From Paragorgia papillata (Eukaryota; Cnidaria; Anthozoa; Scleralcyonacea; Coralliidae), in assembly GCA_035771165.1 (NCBI GenBank), contig JAWNZC010000236.1, forward strand, positions 1,292,001-1,356,000: a DNA stretch of 64,000 bases. Reading direction: 5' to 3'. The stretch's first letter is position 1, and the number at the start of each line of letters is the position of its first letter. A program made the position numbers and the translations under genes. The notes under the pieces were generated by a model. That model saw only the letters and a program-made list of their open reading frames with translations. It did not search any database and was not told where the DNA came from. Below, in pieces: positions 31,691-42,949 of the stretch.

Positions 31691-34600
31691 TTACCAGCTC
31701 TGACTTGGTGCAAACTCATTGGTAAAGATACGAATTCCCCCATCTTCACAATAGAGTGCCCAAAAGAACAACTTTTTTTCCATGTATTTTCTCTGGCAAA
31801 TTTCACCGTGTTCTTTTATCAGGTAGCCAATGTAGGAACACCCAAAATATCCATGGATTGCAAGGCTGCGGTCGTAAACAAACAAATTTTTATCCTTAAG
31901 TCTTGATTGAAATAGTCTATCACCTGCTTGTACTTTAACAATAAATCTAGAACCGTTTTGTTGAGGTGGTTCCGCGTATGCTGGACCGACTGGTTCAAGA
32001 CCTGGATGATGAAAATTAACTATTAACATATGTTCATCTACAGCTTTTCCTTCTCCTTCTCTAAACGACACAGAAACGTGAATTACACAGCTGGACCGTT
32101 CCAGATAAAAAGGACATATTTTTCGATGTGTTTTCCAGTGTGGTTTTTGACAATTTCTCCCGCAGTACTCGGCTGTAAAACAGTTGGAACATTTTCGTAA
32201 ATTACCCTCTTTTTGACAATACGAACACAATTTCAGTGAGGGTGCTGACTCCGCTGTTTTCTGTCCGGATTTCTCTTTATTGTTGATCAATTCGTTTTCC
32301 TTGTATATTGCCTTTTTTAGACCAGGGATATGTTCATTAAAGCCACTTGGAAGCCCTGGAGGGCTAAGGCTATAATTGCTCATCGAAAACAATTCAAAGG
32401 GATGAACAACTGACTCGTCAATTCCGGGTCCACAATTGTCAACAATTTTATTAAACTCGACCACTGTCAGTTTCCCTGCATCCCCTGGCTGTCGCTTTGC
32501 AATCCGCATCCCCCCTACTTTGTTGCGGTAAACACTATTGGAAGAAATGCGACACAAAGAATTCGACTCAGTCCAAATTCCCCACACACAATTATCAAAA
32601 ACATTGTTCTGTTTGATAATCGCGCAACTCTCCACTATGGAAATACCAAAATGATCATTGTGAAAAATGCGATTATTACTTATAATAACATCATTGCTCT
32701 TTCCGAATACCAGAATGCCTTCCAAGTTATCATGGACCTGACAGGTTTTCACAATGCAATTTAAGGCACCAGGGCCGATTGTTACTCCAACTCCGTTGTC
32801 ATAACAGTCGCAATCCCTGACGACTACCTGTCCTCCCTCCCTCACTTCAAGCCCAGATCTAACGTTTCCTGAAAAACTGCTTTTTTGCACCTCAAGAGTA
32901 CCACTATGAAGGACAAGCAACCCACCAGCTTTGCAATTCTTAAAGCAGCAAGAATCAACACCGAGTTTCCCTGCCGTGGACTGGTAAACAGGTGCTATTA
33001 TATTGTTATTAGAAAAAGAACAGTTGAAAAGCTTTATAACTTCAGAAGAAAAACTAGAAATGCAGTAACCCTGATCAAATATAAAATCAATGTTACTTAC
33101 CGCAGAATTTCCCTCAATACTGAGACCGCAATCTCCTTCAAAGTTTAAGCACACTTTCGAATTCGAAGACCTGCTTATATTACCCCACAAAATACAGTCT
33201 TTAACGAGCAGCGTGGGTTGAAGTACACCCCTTTCAAAGTCATACACTCCCGGCTCTAGAAGAATTATTCTCTGTTTCCCAGGCATAACGAGCTCAAGCA
33301 ATGAAGTCATTGACAAGACCGTTAACAACTGGGAAGAACTGTTACAAATTTCAATGCATTCTTCTAAACCGGGAAATGCCTCTCTAAAAGGCATATAATC
33401 TTTGAATACATTCTTGTTACAAGAATATCCTAAAGCCGCAAAACATCTTGCCTTCATCTTTTCATTTAACCCGTCAAGAGCCAACGCCTTCCTACCATAA
33501 CCTTTCCAACATTCAGGACACTGCTCTACGTAATCCTCTGCATCTTGCAGAGCATCATTATATTGCTTTAGCTTAAGAAAAGCTGAGGCCCGGTTACTGA
33601 GCAATGTAGCATCGAAGCAGTGTGTTCGTTTGCTCGTATTTATGGCAGCGGAATATAGATCTATCGCATCCTTAAAACAACCTTCCTTAAAATACCGATT
33701 ACCTGCCAAACGAATTTCGTCAAGATCGTCAGAGTTGTCAGAATCTAAGGGAATTTGCTCGATCGCAGCATCACCGGCATTGTTAGGTTTACCTTTGGAA
33801 GAATACAGAATATGCCTCCGAACCAACTCAGGCAAAGGAAGGATATGTGGAAACAAGGCTTGAAATTTTTCCTTCGACAGCTCGTGTTTACCCTGTGCCG
33901 ACCAATCAAGAATACGATAAGCCAAATCAACCATCTGCTTCGCTTCTTCGGGTCTAGAGTTAACACTTAAATGAAGAGCACACTCATAAACTACTCTAGC
34001 AACTTCCGCAAAGAACACTGTTTTTTCACTACTCGCTGCCGACTTCACAAATTTTGTAAGATGTTTGCAGATTTCACGGCTGTGCAAGCACAATTTCGAC
34101 CATTGAGAAAAAAGAAAAGGATCAGTTGCATTAATAGCAGCTCTCTGTCGCTGACCGTCAGCCATACTTTTCAAGAGCTCGTCAGGAGAAGGACATTTTG
34201 AATAGGCATGGTGTAGCAGGCGCACAGCATCGACAAAGCTCTCGGCCTTCTCATCACAAGAAAGGTTTTCTTGGATAACATCTTGAACTAAACGATGGAG
34301 ACTCAAACAGCCTTTCTCCAATTCTTTGAAAAGCGAAAAATCGGTCAGCATCTTCAAAACTTGTTGGCACCCTAGTGACGTGCAGAGAAACTTGCAAAAT
34401 TCTTCGTCTTCTACGAATGGTTCGCCAACGTTGACCAGTTCTTCCTGAATTTCACTTGGACTAAAAAATGCACACGCGTTGAGAAATCGAATGGCAACCC
34501 CCCCATCATTGCATTGCTTTATATGTTCAAAGTTCAGAAGCCATGTTGTCTTCACAGACAATTTTTCCTGGGATTCATACTCTGATACGGGGCTTGCCTT

Positions 34601-35524
34601 TTGTTTATTGAGAAGGTGCAGACACTGAGCTTTGTAGGATTCCAAGTATGAGGAGAGCGAACAACATAGAGATTTGATGTAGGCACCAGCCTGTTCAAGA
34701 GCCAAGGGTAAGCTTCCTAGTTCAGCAACAAGATTCTCCGCAGCTCGCTCCGTTTCCTCGTCACGTTTAATACCCGTTCTTTTAAATAAGAACGTCTTGG
34801 CCTCTTCTGGACAAAAGCATTCGAGTGGAACACAGCAGTCCTCCTGAAAACCTCGAACATCGTTGGCCAGAGCACTTGGCTTTCTTCTTGTTGTTATAAC
34901 AACATGACCACTTACACCTTGTTGCCATGCACCAGATATTATCTTGGTTAGATTCTGCGAAAGATGCAACTCATCCATATCGTCGATAACAATCAACCAT
35001 GGCTTGCTGATACGCGAAATACGGTCTAAGGTTTTTGACAGAGTCATGTCAAACGAATCATGCAGAAACGTCCCTAACTTCATTGCAACATCATTAACGG
35101 ATTTCTGTAAATGTGTGTCATCTTCACCAGAAAACCAAAACACTCCTCCATCATAATGGTTTTTCATCTGCTGGGCGTATTCAACAACAAGACTAGTTTT
35201 ACCACTTCCTCCTAAGCCACAGATGGCTGCAAGAGAGACTTTGTTTTGCTTATTGGACTTGTTTTGATTAACAAGGAGGCTCTTGATTGCCAACAGCTCA
35301 CTCTTTCGACCAGAAAAGCAAGGATTAGGTTGAGGTGCTCGGAAAACATAGGCGATATCTTCGTCACGTTGGAGAACTACTTTCGATAGTTCGTTCCGAA
35401 TTTCTTTGATATTTTGACACGTAGAAGTATACTTGTCCATAAAATCATTTTGCTCTTCTCTCAGCATCTTGATTTCTTGTTTCAAGCCAGTATTTATGGC
35501 GGCAAGGCTCTGCTTTAGAATTTC
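31691..35524 (-). CDS. NLR copy 2, coding exon 3: NB-ARC, TPR, beta-helix, MYND
   Basis: Paralogue of 4155-8021: 1,277 codons plus stop, uninterrupted, with the same acceptor ('cttgtatag' before 35524) and the same stop context (SQSW). All NB-ARC motifs are intact (GLGGSGKTS, LIVIDDMD, ITTRR, GSLPLA). The TPR region, beta-helix and MYND cysteines/histidines (CSYC, CSNC, YCGRNCQ, WKTH) are also intact. Differences include an 8-residue deletion early in the N-terminal helix and a 5-residue deletion after GVYD. By eye, substitutions are few in the helical stretch between NB-ARC and TPR and more frequent in the beta-helix and in the N-terminal coiled region. Because exon 1 of this copy is frameshifted, it may be expressed as a HEPN-less or altered-N-terminus protein, or be on its way to a pseudogene. 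Confidence 0.85.
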   Translation of the reverse strand, partial: EILKQSLAAINTGLKQEIKMLREEQNDFMDKYTSTCQNIKEIRNELSKVVLQRDEDIAYVFRAPQPNPCFSGRKSELLAIKSLLVNQNKSNKQNKVSLAAICGLGGSGKTSLVVEYAQQMKNHYDGGVFWFSGEDDTHLQKSVNDVAMKLGTFLHDSFDMTLSKTLDRISRISKPWLIVIDDMDELHLSQNLTKIISGAWQQGVSGHVVITTRRKPSALANDVRGFQEDCCVPLECFCPEEAKTFLFKRTGIKRDEETERAAENLVAELGSLPLALEQAGAYIKSLCCSLSSYLESYKAQCLHLLNKQKASPVSEYESQEKLSVKTTWLLNFEHIKQCNDGGVAIRFLNACAFFSPSEIQEELVNVGEPFVEDEEFCKFLCTSLGCQQVLKMLTDFSLFKELEKGCLSLHRLVQDVIQENLSCDEKAESFVDAVRLLHHAYSKCPSPDELLKSMADGQRQRAAINATDPFLFSQWSKLCLHSREICKHLTKFVKSAASSEKTVFFAEVARVVYECALHLSVNSRPEEAKQMVDLAYRILDWSAQGKHELSKEKFQALFPHILPLPELVRRHILYSSKGKPNNAGDAAIEQIPLDSDNSDDLDEIRLAGNRYFKEGCFKDAIDLYSAAINTSKRTHCFDATLLSNRASAFLKLKQYNDALQDAEDYVEQCPECWKGYGRKALALDGLNEKMKARCFAALGYSCNKNVFKDYMPFREAFPGLEECIEICNSSSQLLTVLSMTSLLELVMPGKQRIILLEPGVYDFERGVLQPTLLVKDCILWGNISRSSNSKVCLNFEGDCGLSIEGNSAVSNIDFIFDQGYCISSFSSEVIKLFNCSFSNNNIIAPVYQSTAGKLGVDSCCFKNCKAGGLLVLHSGTLEVQKSSFSGNVRSGLEVREGGQVVVRDCDCYDNGVGVTIGPGALNCIVKTCQVHDNLEGILVFGKSNDVIISNNRIFHNDHFGISIVESCAIIKQNNVFDNCVWGIWTESNSLCRISSNSVYRNKVGGMRIAKRQPGDAGKLTVVEFNKIVDNCGPGIDESVVHPFELFSMSNYSLSPPGLPSGFNEHIPGLKKAIYKENELINNKEKSGQKTAESAPSLKLCSYCQKEGNLRKCSNCFTAEYCGRNCQKPHWKTHRKICPFYLERSSCVIHVSVSFREGEGKAVDEHMLIVNFHHPGLEPVGPAYAEPPQQNGSRFIVKVQAGDRLFQSRLKDKNLFVYDRSLAIHGYFGCSYIGYLIKEHGEICQRKYMEKKLFFWALYCEDGGIRIFTNEFAPSQSW

Positions 35525-35607
35525 CTATACAAGTAAACAAAGTTCTTTAATTCACAACACGATACAACTCTATTTGACAAAACCGAATCAAAAATATGAA
35601 AGGCCAC

Positions 35608-35735
35608 GACCACTGATCTGTATATAACTGGATTGCTCATCCGGCTCCAAAAATGAATCCACCGGAGATGGCGAATTTGAAGTACCAAGATGGCCGCCAC
35701 TGAAACTTTGTATGTTTTCGTAGCACGAGAAGAGC
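35608..35735 (-). repeat. Dispersed 130-bp repeat (duplicated position)
   Basis: Same unit and same intron position as 8102-8236. Directly beyond it lies the single GTATCACAC (35757-35765) that is the empty target of the 3.2-kb element found in copy 1. Confidence 0.75.
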
Positions 35736-36056
35736 CACATTAATGATACCACATTGGTATCACACAAACAACACTGTAAAAGGTTTAGAAGCTTAGTTTT
35801 TGCATTTGTTGGTATTATTAAGCAGTAAAACGTGTTATTTCGTAGCTTTTTTAATCTGCCCATTAATCCATAAACTTGCCTATATGACAAAACTCGTAAA
35901 AAACCCCAATGAAATCAGTACATCCATAACTCTAAGCTATGCTACGTACCCACGAGATAAAACTGGACACATAAAACTTGTCATAAAGAACAATATGTAT
36001 AGTCATATTGATGGATACAAATATTAAAACTGCATGTGACAATAAGAAATTTGTAC

Positions 36057-36175
36057 CTGGTTATATTCACTGTCATCCTTCCACAACTGTACAGATTCTT
36101 TAAGTTCAGTAACTTCGCATTCGATTAGTTTTAGAAGGGCAGGATCCACAGCTTGACCAAAGCACAACTGTAAGC
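36057..36175 (-). CDS. NLR copy 2, coding exon 2 (119-nt linker)
   Basis: Same length, acceptor (cctaag|GC) and donor (CCAG|GTACAA) as 11797-11915. It encodes LQLCFGQAVDPALLKL and onward with a handful of substitutions and no stop, so purifying selection or recent origin is likely. It joins exon 3 in phase 0. Confidence 0.85.
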
Positions 36176-36369
36176 CTTAGGAAACAAACTACAATTAACA
36201 ACAAATACAATGAACTATAATAGTTTATCGATGCGTGTGCAATTAACGTACATATACAAGGAACAAATCTGCCTAAGCGAATCCAAGTTTTAAAGTTTAG
36301 GTGTTGTTTAGTACTAGCAAACAGATACAAGGAACTAGTTACATGTGATCGTTACTATTTTGAGCAACT

Positions 36370-36900
36370 TTACCGGTGACTACTTACTTTTTTAAAGTGG
36401 TTCTCTTATGAAAATATTGTTGGTAATGTTTCTGCATAATATTAAAGATATTACAATAGTTGGTAATTGTGCGAAGTTTCATTTCGAAAGAAATCTTTCA
36501 TTTCTTTTTTACGTGCGACGTTTGTATTTTGGAGCGCCGCCATTAAATTGGCCGTGTTTGAGAAGAATGAGTTGAGGAGAACTTATGACGTCAGATTCAA
36601 CAAAAACAAAAGATCATTGTTGTTGTCAACAAGAGAGTCATTGTTGTTATTGAGTCTACGACGTCATAAGCTTCCTCGACTCATTCTTCTCAAGCTCGGC
36701 CACTTTAATGGCGGCGCTCTAAAATACAAACTTCACACGTAAAATATCACCTTTTCTTCAACGAATTTTGAAATGAAACTTTGCACGATTACCATGCAAC
36801 TACCATAACATCTTTAGGATTATTGCCAAAAACATTGCCAACAATACTTTCGTCCGAGAACCACTTTAAGAAAGTAAGGGACCAGTCATTACTTATCGTC
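36370..36900. mobile_element. Nested fold-back element, block-B copy
   Basis: More complete copy of 12106-12580. It retains the inner arm 'ctcggccactttaatggcgg' near 36693 that pairs with 'cgccattaaattggcc' at 36537 and is deleted in block A. Confidence 0.8.
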
Positions 36901-37638
36901 TGGGAGGTATTGCATGATTTTCTTAAGACAAGAAGTCATGTTATATATGTAGTCCCCCTAACTATATATGAGTGACCTTTTTGCTGTTTCCCTTATTAGA
37001 GTGCAAAATTTCTTGTGATCCTCACCTCCAACAAAATGCACACAAAAAATAGTTTCTAATAAATCTTGCAATTGCCTATATCAGATGTTTTCTTGTTAAG
37101 CCCACGACATATTGTTATGACTGGAGTTCCTATACAGTATTTGGCCCAGTGAACAATGGCTGGACAAAGTTAAAGTCTCAAAGGCCCCGGCTATATTGTC
37201 CACTCCAAATATAATTGTACATACAATTAATGAAAATAAGATGGGGAAAAGTCTGGCAGGACGTAGCGTATTTGTCTGGCGTGTAGTAAAAACGGTTTCT
37301 TTGTTTACATTGCGACCCTGGCTTGAAATTAATTGGTCGCTTTTGACGACTCGTTTGGAAGGAGTGGCATTCAAATTTCATAGAGATGCGTGCAGGCTCT
37401 CTTTCACTTCCCACTTCCAACCCAAGAACCGGCTCGCAGGCTAGTAGAATCCCGACTACTCGGGAACCAATCAGGATGAGAAAACGAACCCTGCCATATA
37501 ATAAAGTGCGTGAGCACCAAGCTTCTACAGAGTAGGGGGTGATAACATAGATTCTGACTATAGATGCTCCAACTAAACATAAAATGATAGACATAGAGCA
37601 CCTGAGGCATTCAACTAAATTGCACACAAAACATTTAC

Positions 37639-38264
37639 CTTTATCTTTCCAGCTATGAAGCTCATCAAGCAAACGTTTCTCTTCCACAGGTGTCAAGTTA
37701 GTTTTCTTTATCAACAACTCCATGTCTTGTAGAGCAGCTTGAAAAGTTGGCTCGGTCCAGTGAGAAAAGTTACAGTGTGCCCACTCATTCCTGATGTCTG
37801 ACCTTATTTTCTTTGCAATACCAACAGCTCCAGAAGCAATAAAGGGCTGGGCTTCACACACGACTGACAAAACGGCAGATGTATCCATTGTCTGATCAAA
37901 ACCAACAAACTTTGCCATGGATGGTTTTATGAACAACTTAGCCAGAGACAATGGATCTTTGACAGCGTAATCGTATAAAGCATGCCGTGACTTGTGAGCA
38001 GTATTGTTGTTGATACTGCCATAGTTTAACTTCAACGTGGAGGGTGGCAAGTCCTTTTGATGTACGTTTTCTAAATGTTTGCTTATCAATTTCATAGGGT
38101 GGTTGCAGTAGCTTTTGATGCCACTTTGGCATTTCATTGGCAAGAACATCTCTCAATGCAGGAGTTAGAACTTTGTTCAGACATACACCAACGACCACCC
38201 ACCTTCTCTCTTCATCTGAAACAGTATTTAATTTGGCTCCACCTGCACTTACTGCAACGGCCAT
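37639..38264 (-). pseudogene. NLR copy 2, HEPN exon broken by a 4-bp insertion
   Basis: Homologous to 13982-14603 but 626 rather than 622 nt. From ATG 38264 the frame matches copy 1 (MAVAVSAGGAKLN...) for about 62 residues, then changes frame near 38070, where copy 1 has 18 bases and this copy 22 between shared anchors, and stops at 37938. The rest of the domain, including the R-x4-H motif (IRNEWAHCNF), is open in the other frame down to the conserved donor (AAAG|GTAAAT). That frame could start at an internal ATG at 38149, which would give a protein with a replaced first 70 residues. Either the exon is decaying, an alternative start is used, or the assembly has an error. Confidence 0.8.
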
Positions 38265-38905
38265 TGTGCTTCGTTAAAAGAAACTCTATATAAAAATAAA
38301 AATAATTTTTTCAGGTCCAACCCACTGATCTCACCGAAATGCAACTATGGGTAGTAGTCTATCTACGAATACTAATTGAACACTCTAGGCATTAATATGA
38401 ATATAACTGGATTGCTCATCCTTTATGGTCAGCAGTAAACATTTTGACACTGTTGAGCCTTTCAAATTCGATACTTAAATGTTTTAAATTATATCGAGCG
38501 AAAATGAATCCAATAGGTTTTATGATATGGAACAAATTAATACTTGGTCAGGTTAATACACATTCTGCAACCTGTCTAAAGGTTGTTGTCCAATATGTAG
38601 CTGTCGTACATCACCAACTATTGGACTGGTGCATGACATCAATGTAGATGTTTGACTAGACGGTTATTACTAAGGGTATAATAAAAAGCAAGATGTTATA
38701 ATATCCAGTGTCAATGTCCGTTTTTCTAGCTTAATTGGCCATGTATTTCTTCGTGTAATGGTCTGAAACTAACAATGTTTCTTGCATAACCCATGGTAGC
38801 GGGCAACATTACTTTTATTTTTCTTTAAGAAACACTATGAAAACTGGAAGTAGATTGTCAGGTCTAGTTTTTCTTTGTTTTTTCCCCAGTTTTGCAAGAT
38901 GTTTC

Positions 38906-39466
38906 AGATCCAAAATCTTGTACATTGATATTTTGTTAGAAGAATAAAACTAAATGTCTTGTATAGAACAGCATTTTGAGAATCAGAAACTGAAACGAAA
39001 AAGTATGGTATGACAACAATGACGTTTCAAAATGGCTGCTAATTTGCGTTTATACTAAATTTAATTCGCAAAAAACTTTAATTTTATTAAAAGTTTTCTT
39101 GTAGTATGAGTAGTCAATAGGCCAAATTTAAAAGAATTCTGTAGATCCAAAATTTTTCAAATAAAAAAACCGTGATTATTCTTAATAAATTTTTTTTGGA
39201 TCTACAGAATTTTTTTAAAGTTGGCCTAACGATTACTCATATTAGAATAAAACTTTTAATAAAATACAAATTGGGGGTCACCGACGTTGTTTTCGAATTA
39301 AACTAGTTTAAATGCAAATTAGCAGTAATTTTGAAACGTCATTGTTGCCATAGCAACCACAGTTACGCACTTTTTTGTTACAATTTCTAATTCTTAAAAT
39401 GCTGTCCTATACAAGTCAGTTAGTTCCATTTTTTAACAAATAATCAATGCAGAAGATTTTGGATCT
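38906..39466. mobile_element. Fold-back element with AGATCCAAAATCTT ends
   Basis: A 560-bp palindrome specific to block B. Outer arms carry 'agcattttgagaatcagaaa' and its inverted relative 'ttctaattcttaaaatgct', inner arms 'aattctgtagatccaaaa' and 'tttggatctacagaattt', and both arms 'atgacgtttcaaaat' or its complement. No coding capacity. Confidence 0.75.
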
Positions 39467-40916
39467 AGGACGTGTGTTTTCCACTTTTCAAGAAACTGTA
39501 TGGAGCCAATTTGTGTGGTTGACATGGGAAACCAACATTTGGCATATACAAACCCTGTTTTAGTTTACTGTATTTCATCATATTTTCTGATGAAATGAGG
39601 GGCTCCACAAAAACATTATTCAGTATTTTGTTATTATGTATTAGTCAAACCCACTTCTGGCCATTTTCACCTGGCGTCTGCTTTTATTCCCAACTGCAGG
39701 GAGTTTGCACCACTTGAAAAATTGTCAAGTGCCCAGGGGCTTGCCTGGGGGAGGGGAGGGAGGTAGTCATGCTTGGATTTGACTGATACATGTACATTAC
39801 ATTAAAATTAGGTTTAAAAACCAGTTTTTATATATAGTACAAGCTATTGGTGGTAAAATCCAACAGTTGGTCAAGTTAGCATATAAGTAAGGGTTATTGA
39901 ACTGACCGAGGTCAATTAGTTGAGGTCAACCAACCAAGGTCAATTACAGTAAAAACCCGCTAACAAGAACCTACCACTATTAAGAACCTCAGGCTGAAAT
40001 TAAGAATTTATATATATAAGAATATAAGAACCTATCCGAGTTCAGACACAGGAACAGAGGACAGGAATTAACAAGCTGGCGATTGTACGCCAATTGGAGT
40101 CCTGGCAATTGTACACCAGTCCAGACATGTCATTTATCTATGTAAATATCTCAAACAACACAAGTCAAAATGTACACCAATATCTTTTAACAATACTCGT
40201 ATGCCAAATGTACACCAAGTTTTATGGCTGTACGCTGGACATGTCCAGCATACAGCATCTAGATTCCAGACTGGGTTACTCATTAACATTCACATTAACA
40301 ACATCACCAGTCACTTTTTGAAGTTCACACAAATCAAATGTAATAGGTGGTTTGCAACCAATCCCTTGAGGATGAAATTATAATGGCAGATGATGAAAAA
40401 CTTTTGTCAAATTCATCCAACATGGTGGCAATGACATAAGATACACACCACCAATAAACAGAAGAGCAAAGCTCAAATATTTTAAGTGCGTTTGTACTGT
40501 GTATGTGCATTTTAATAATGAGATATCCCGGACTGGGGAAGAAGCTAAGACTGCTATGCCCTGGCATGTAGACACAGGGAAATATATAAGGTCCAGGTCA
40601 ATCTTTAAATAATAATAATTGCCAGTAGTGTTCACTAATTTGGCAAACGACATACTTCACGAGTTCAACTAGTAAAATTCCACGAATAAGTTATATAAAT
40701 TCCACGTCGCCAATATTTATAAGATCATGACAAGAATCATGAACGTTTGACTCAAATGGTATTTAATTAATTTGTCTCGTGTATAAAAGTACGTCGTTTA
40801 ACCAGGCCTATAAAAATGAGGCAACTATAGAGGTAATAATATTTTGATTTCGAGTCTAGACTAAATCATTTTAATTAAGTAAGTATCCAACATGTAAATG
40901 AACTTTAATGACTTAC

Positions 40917-40985
40917 CTTTAATACCTTGTTTAATATCGTATCGTTAATATTGGCGTCAGTAAGCGTGAAGGAGAACAAATCGCT
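40917..40985 (-). other. Non-coding 5' exon of NLR copy 2 (start uncertain)
   Basis: Same donor (AAAG|GTAAGT) and upstream 60-70 bp as 17594 in block A, with a small insertion 'attggc'. The shared sequence ends near 41101, just beyond a likely promoter. Confidence 0.45.
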
Positions 40986-41101
40986 GTATAAATAAGCCAT
41001 ACATGCAACAGCAAAACACGTAAGTACATGTCGAGCATTCCATGATGCGCCATCTTTCTCACTCGACAATTTCGTAGATACAGGCCGCGACTTGCACTAA
41101 G

Positions 41102-41520
41102 AGGTGAATTGTGACGTCACACCGTCAATTTTTACCTAACTTTGATAATATGACGTCATAATTGAAAAGAAAATTTCGTTGTAATTCCAGTTGATCGGAC
41201 TGGCCTATGTGCCTTTGTGCCATGGCACATGGGCCCCTTTCGGGGACATCAAAATGAGCCCCTGGCCAGACACATGCACCCCCATAAATATCAAAGTGGA
41301 AGCATTGAAGCAATTACTTCTTTAATAAATATTTGTCAATGGTATAAAGAATGAAGACAAGTAAAAAAGCACCAAGTTAACGTAGTCGGTTCTGAATTCT
41401 GAAATCTCTCTTTATTATATATATATATATATATATTTATAAAATAGGTTGCGTCTTACGCACGCTGTGATTGGTCAATTACCGTGTTTATATCAGCCTA
41501 TATAAACACGGTTGTGAAGT
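41102..41520. other. Boundary region, no gene seen
   Basis: Starts at the right end of the segmental duplication. It holds a CRE-like TGACGTCA pair (about 41112 and 41151), a (TA)n run at 41418-41438, and a short hairpin 'cgtgtttatatcagcctata...taaacacgg'. Nothing coding is recognised. Confidence 0.5.
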
Positions 41521-42003
41521 TTGCTCATTCACCAACGCGTTGGCAAGACCCTCCGAGGAGGTGTTTCCAGACCAATTCCTATTCGCCCATCGGGAAACTT
41601 TGCTGTTTGCCCCGTTGAGAATCTCAAATTTTACCGTATACTTTGTACAGCAATGAAAGTTGATTTGGGTACAGGCTTCCTTTTTCGGGCAACAGCGAAA
41701 CATACTTCGGTATCGTGGTCCCCATTCTTGGCATCTGCAGCTCAAGCTCGTTTGGTTACATATTTACGGTCACTGGGCCTCTACACAAATGAGACTATTC
41801 ATGGTTTCAGGGGTGGTACCGCGATCCTTCTCAGCCTGCTCGGCGCTTCAAAGAACGACATCGCCGCGCACGTGGGGTGGTGTTCCACACAGATGGTCGA
41901 CCATTATACCCAGGTGGACAAAGTTCTCTCGGTTGTTGACACGTCGGGAAACTGGGTGTTAGTACTCTCTCACAGGCCGGTCGCATTCCAGCCGAGGACT
42001 TAG
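41521..42003 (+). pseudogene. Tyrosine-recombinase fragment of a DIRS/Ngaro-like retrotransposon
   Basis: A 160-residue open frame carrying the C-terminal catalytic half of a tyrosine recombinase: ETIHGFRGGTA (H-x-x-R), AAHVGW, and the nucleophile region VDHYTQV. Upstream residues FAVCPVENLKFY match the usual lead-in 'CPV..L..Y'. The N-terminal half and the reverse transcriptase/RNase H expected upstream are absent, so the element is 5'-truncated. Downstream split direct repeats support a DIRS-order YR retrotransposon over a Crypton. The frame itself ends naturally with a stop at 42001-42003. Confidence 0.7.
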
Positions 42004-42196
42004 GAACTCGATTCCAGAATTGTGAAAATTTAATAGGCTTTCAGCCTTTCTTTCCCTCCGTTCCAAATGAGTAGTTTTGGGTTGAGGTTTAAGGATAAGT
42101 TTTGGGTGGGGGAGTGAGTTACGGGTGATGTTGGGCTGAAGGTAGGAGGGGCTAAAGTTACCAAGTTTGGAATGTAGAGGCGGTTACCCGTCGACG

Positions 42197-42266
42197 GGGC
42201 TCGCATTTCCCAAAACTATCTACCTGTAAGCCAATGGGAGCAAAAGTGCAGTTAGAATAGATTACT
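42197..42266 (+). repeat. Split direct repeat, first copy (B1-like)
   Basis: 'catttcccaaaactatctac...gtaagccaatgggagc' to 'agttagaatagattacta' recurs at 42504-42573 with only a few differences. The segment between them (42267-42503) would be the A2-like part in the A1-ORF-B1-A2-B2 layout of Ngaro/PAT elements. Confidence 0.65.
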
Positions 42267-42503
42267 AGTCTAAGTGCAGTCATGCATAACACTGGCTATA
42301 AAACAGTGAGATCTCAGTAAGTCAGGGTCAGTTTGTTAAACGAGGCGCCCGGGTGTGTAGTTGGGAGGATATAGCTATGTAAACATATGTGTATGTATTT
42401 GTAGGGAAACCGTAATAAAATATAGTGTCACATTTTGGTAATTACGCGTTTTCCCCACCTCCCCTCCCACGAGAAATACAGAACTGCTTCGCTCCTTGGC
42501 TTA

Positions 42504-42573
42504 TGGGCTCTCATTTCCCAAAACTATCTACCTGTAAGCCAATGGGAGCAGAAGTGCAGTTAGAATTGATTAC
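42504..42573 (+). repeat. Split direct repeat, second copy (B2-like)
   Basis: Second copy of the 70-bp repeat, ending 'agttagaattgattacta', after which the sequence becomes unrelated. This is the likely 3' end of the YR retrotransposon. Confidence 0.65.
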
Positions 42574-42949
42574 TATACAAGGATAATAGAAAATAGATCA
42601 AAGAAAGAAAAAAGTTCAAATACACTGTCAAATTGAATGTAATTGTTGTGTGCTGATGCATAACAATACAATACATAGGTTTACACGTATGTGTTTCGTT
42701 AAAATCACCTATTCTTGATTTTTGTCTCTTTGAATAGAAATAAAGAGCGTCAGAAAGAATATCTTCCCGATCACTTGCGGTCATTTCTTTCGTCATCTTG
42801 CGAAACAGTCGCAGGTATGACCATAGTCTCTCAAGAACCTCACCATCAACCATTCCCCACCCTTCCAGACGTCTTGAGCTGTATAATAACTACAAGCATA
42901 TAAATAAACCAGAAAGATAGCTATCACATGCAATAGTTATAAAACACCA

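Larger units (their letters stand above)
29141..41101. repeat. Large segmental duplication, block B (contains NLR copy 2)
   Basis: Direct, same-orientation copy of block A (1368-17770), starting at 'gagtttagtctctagcaa' and ending at 'ggccgcgacttgcactaag'. It lacks the block-A insertions noted above but has its own: LINE tail 29262-29462, MITE 30101-30243, hairpins 30841-31292 and fold-back 38906-39466. Confidence 0.85.

Noticed and set aside
41660..41962. Alternative 100-codon plus frame over the recombinase fragment
   Set aside because: Wrong phase. The catalytic motifs lie only in the frame at 41521-42003.
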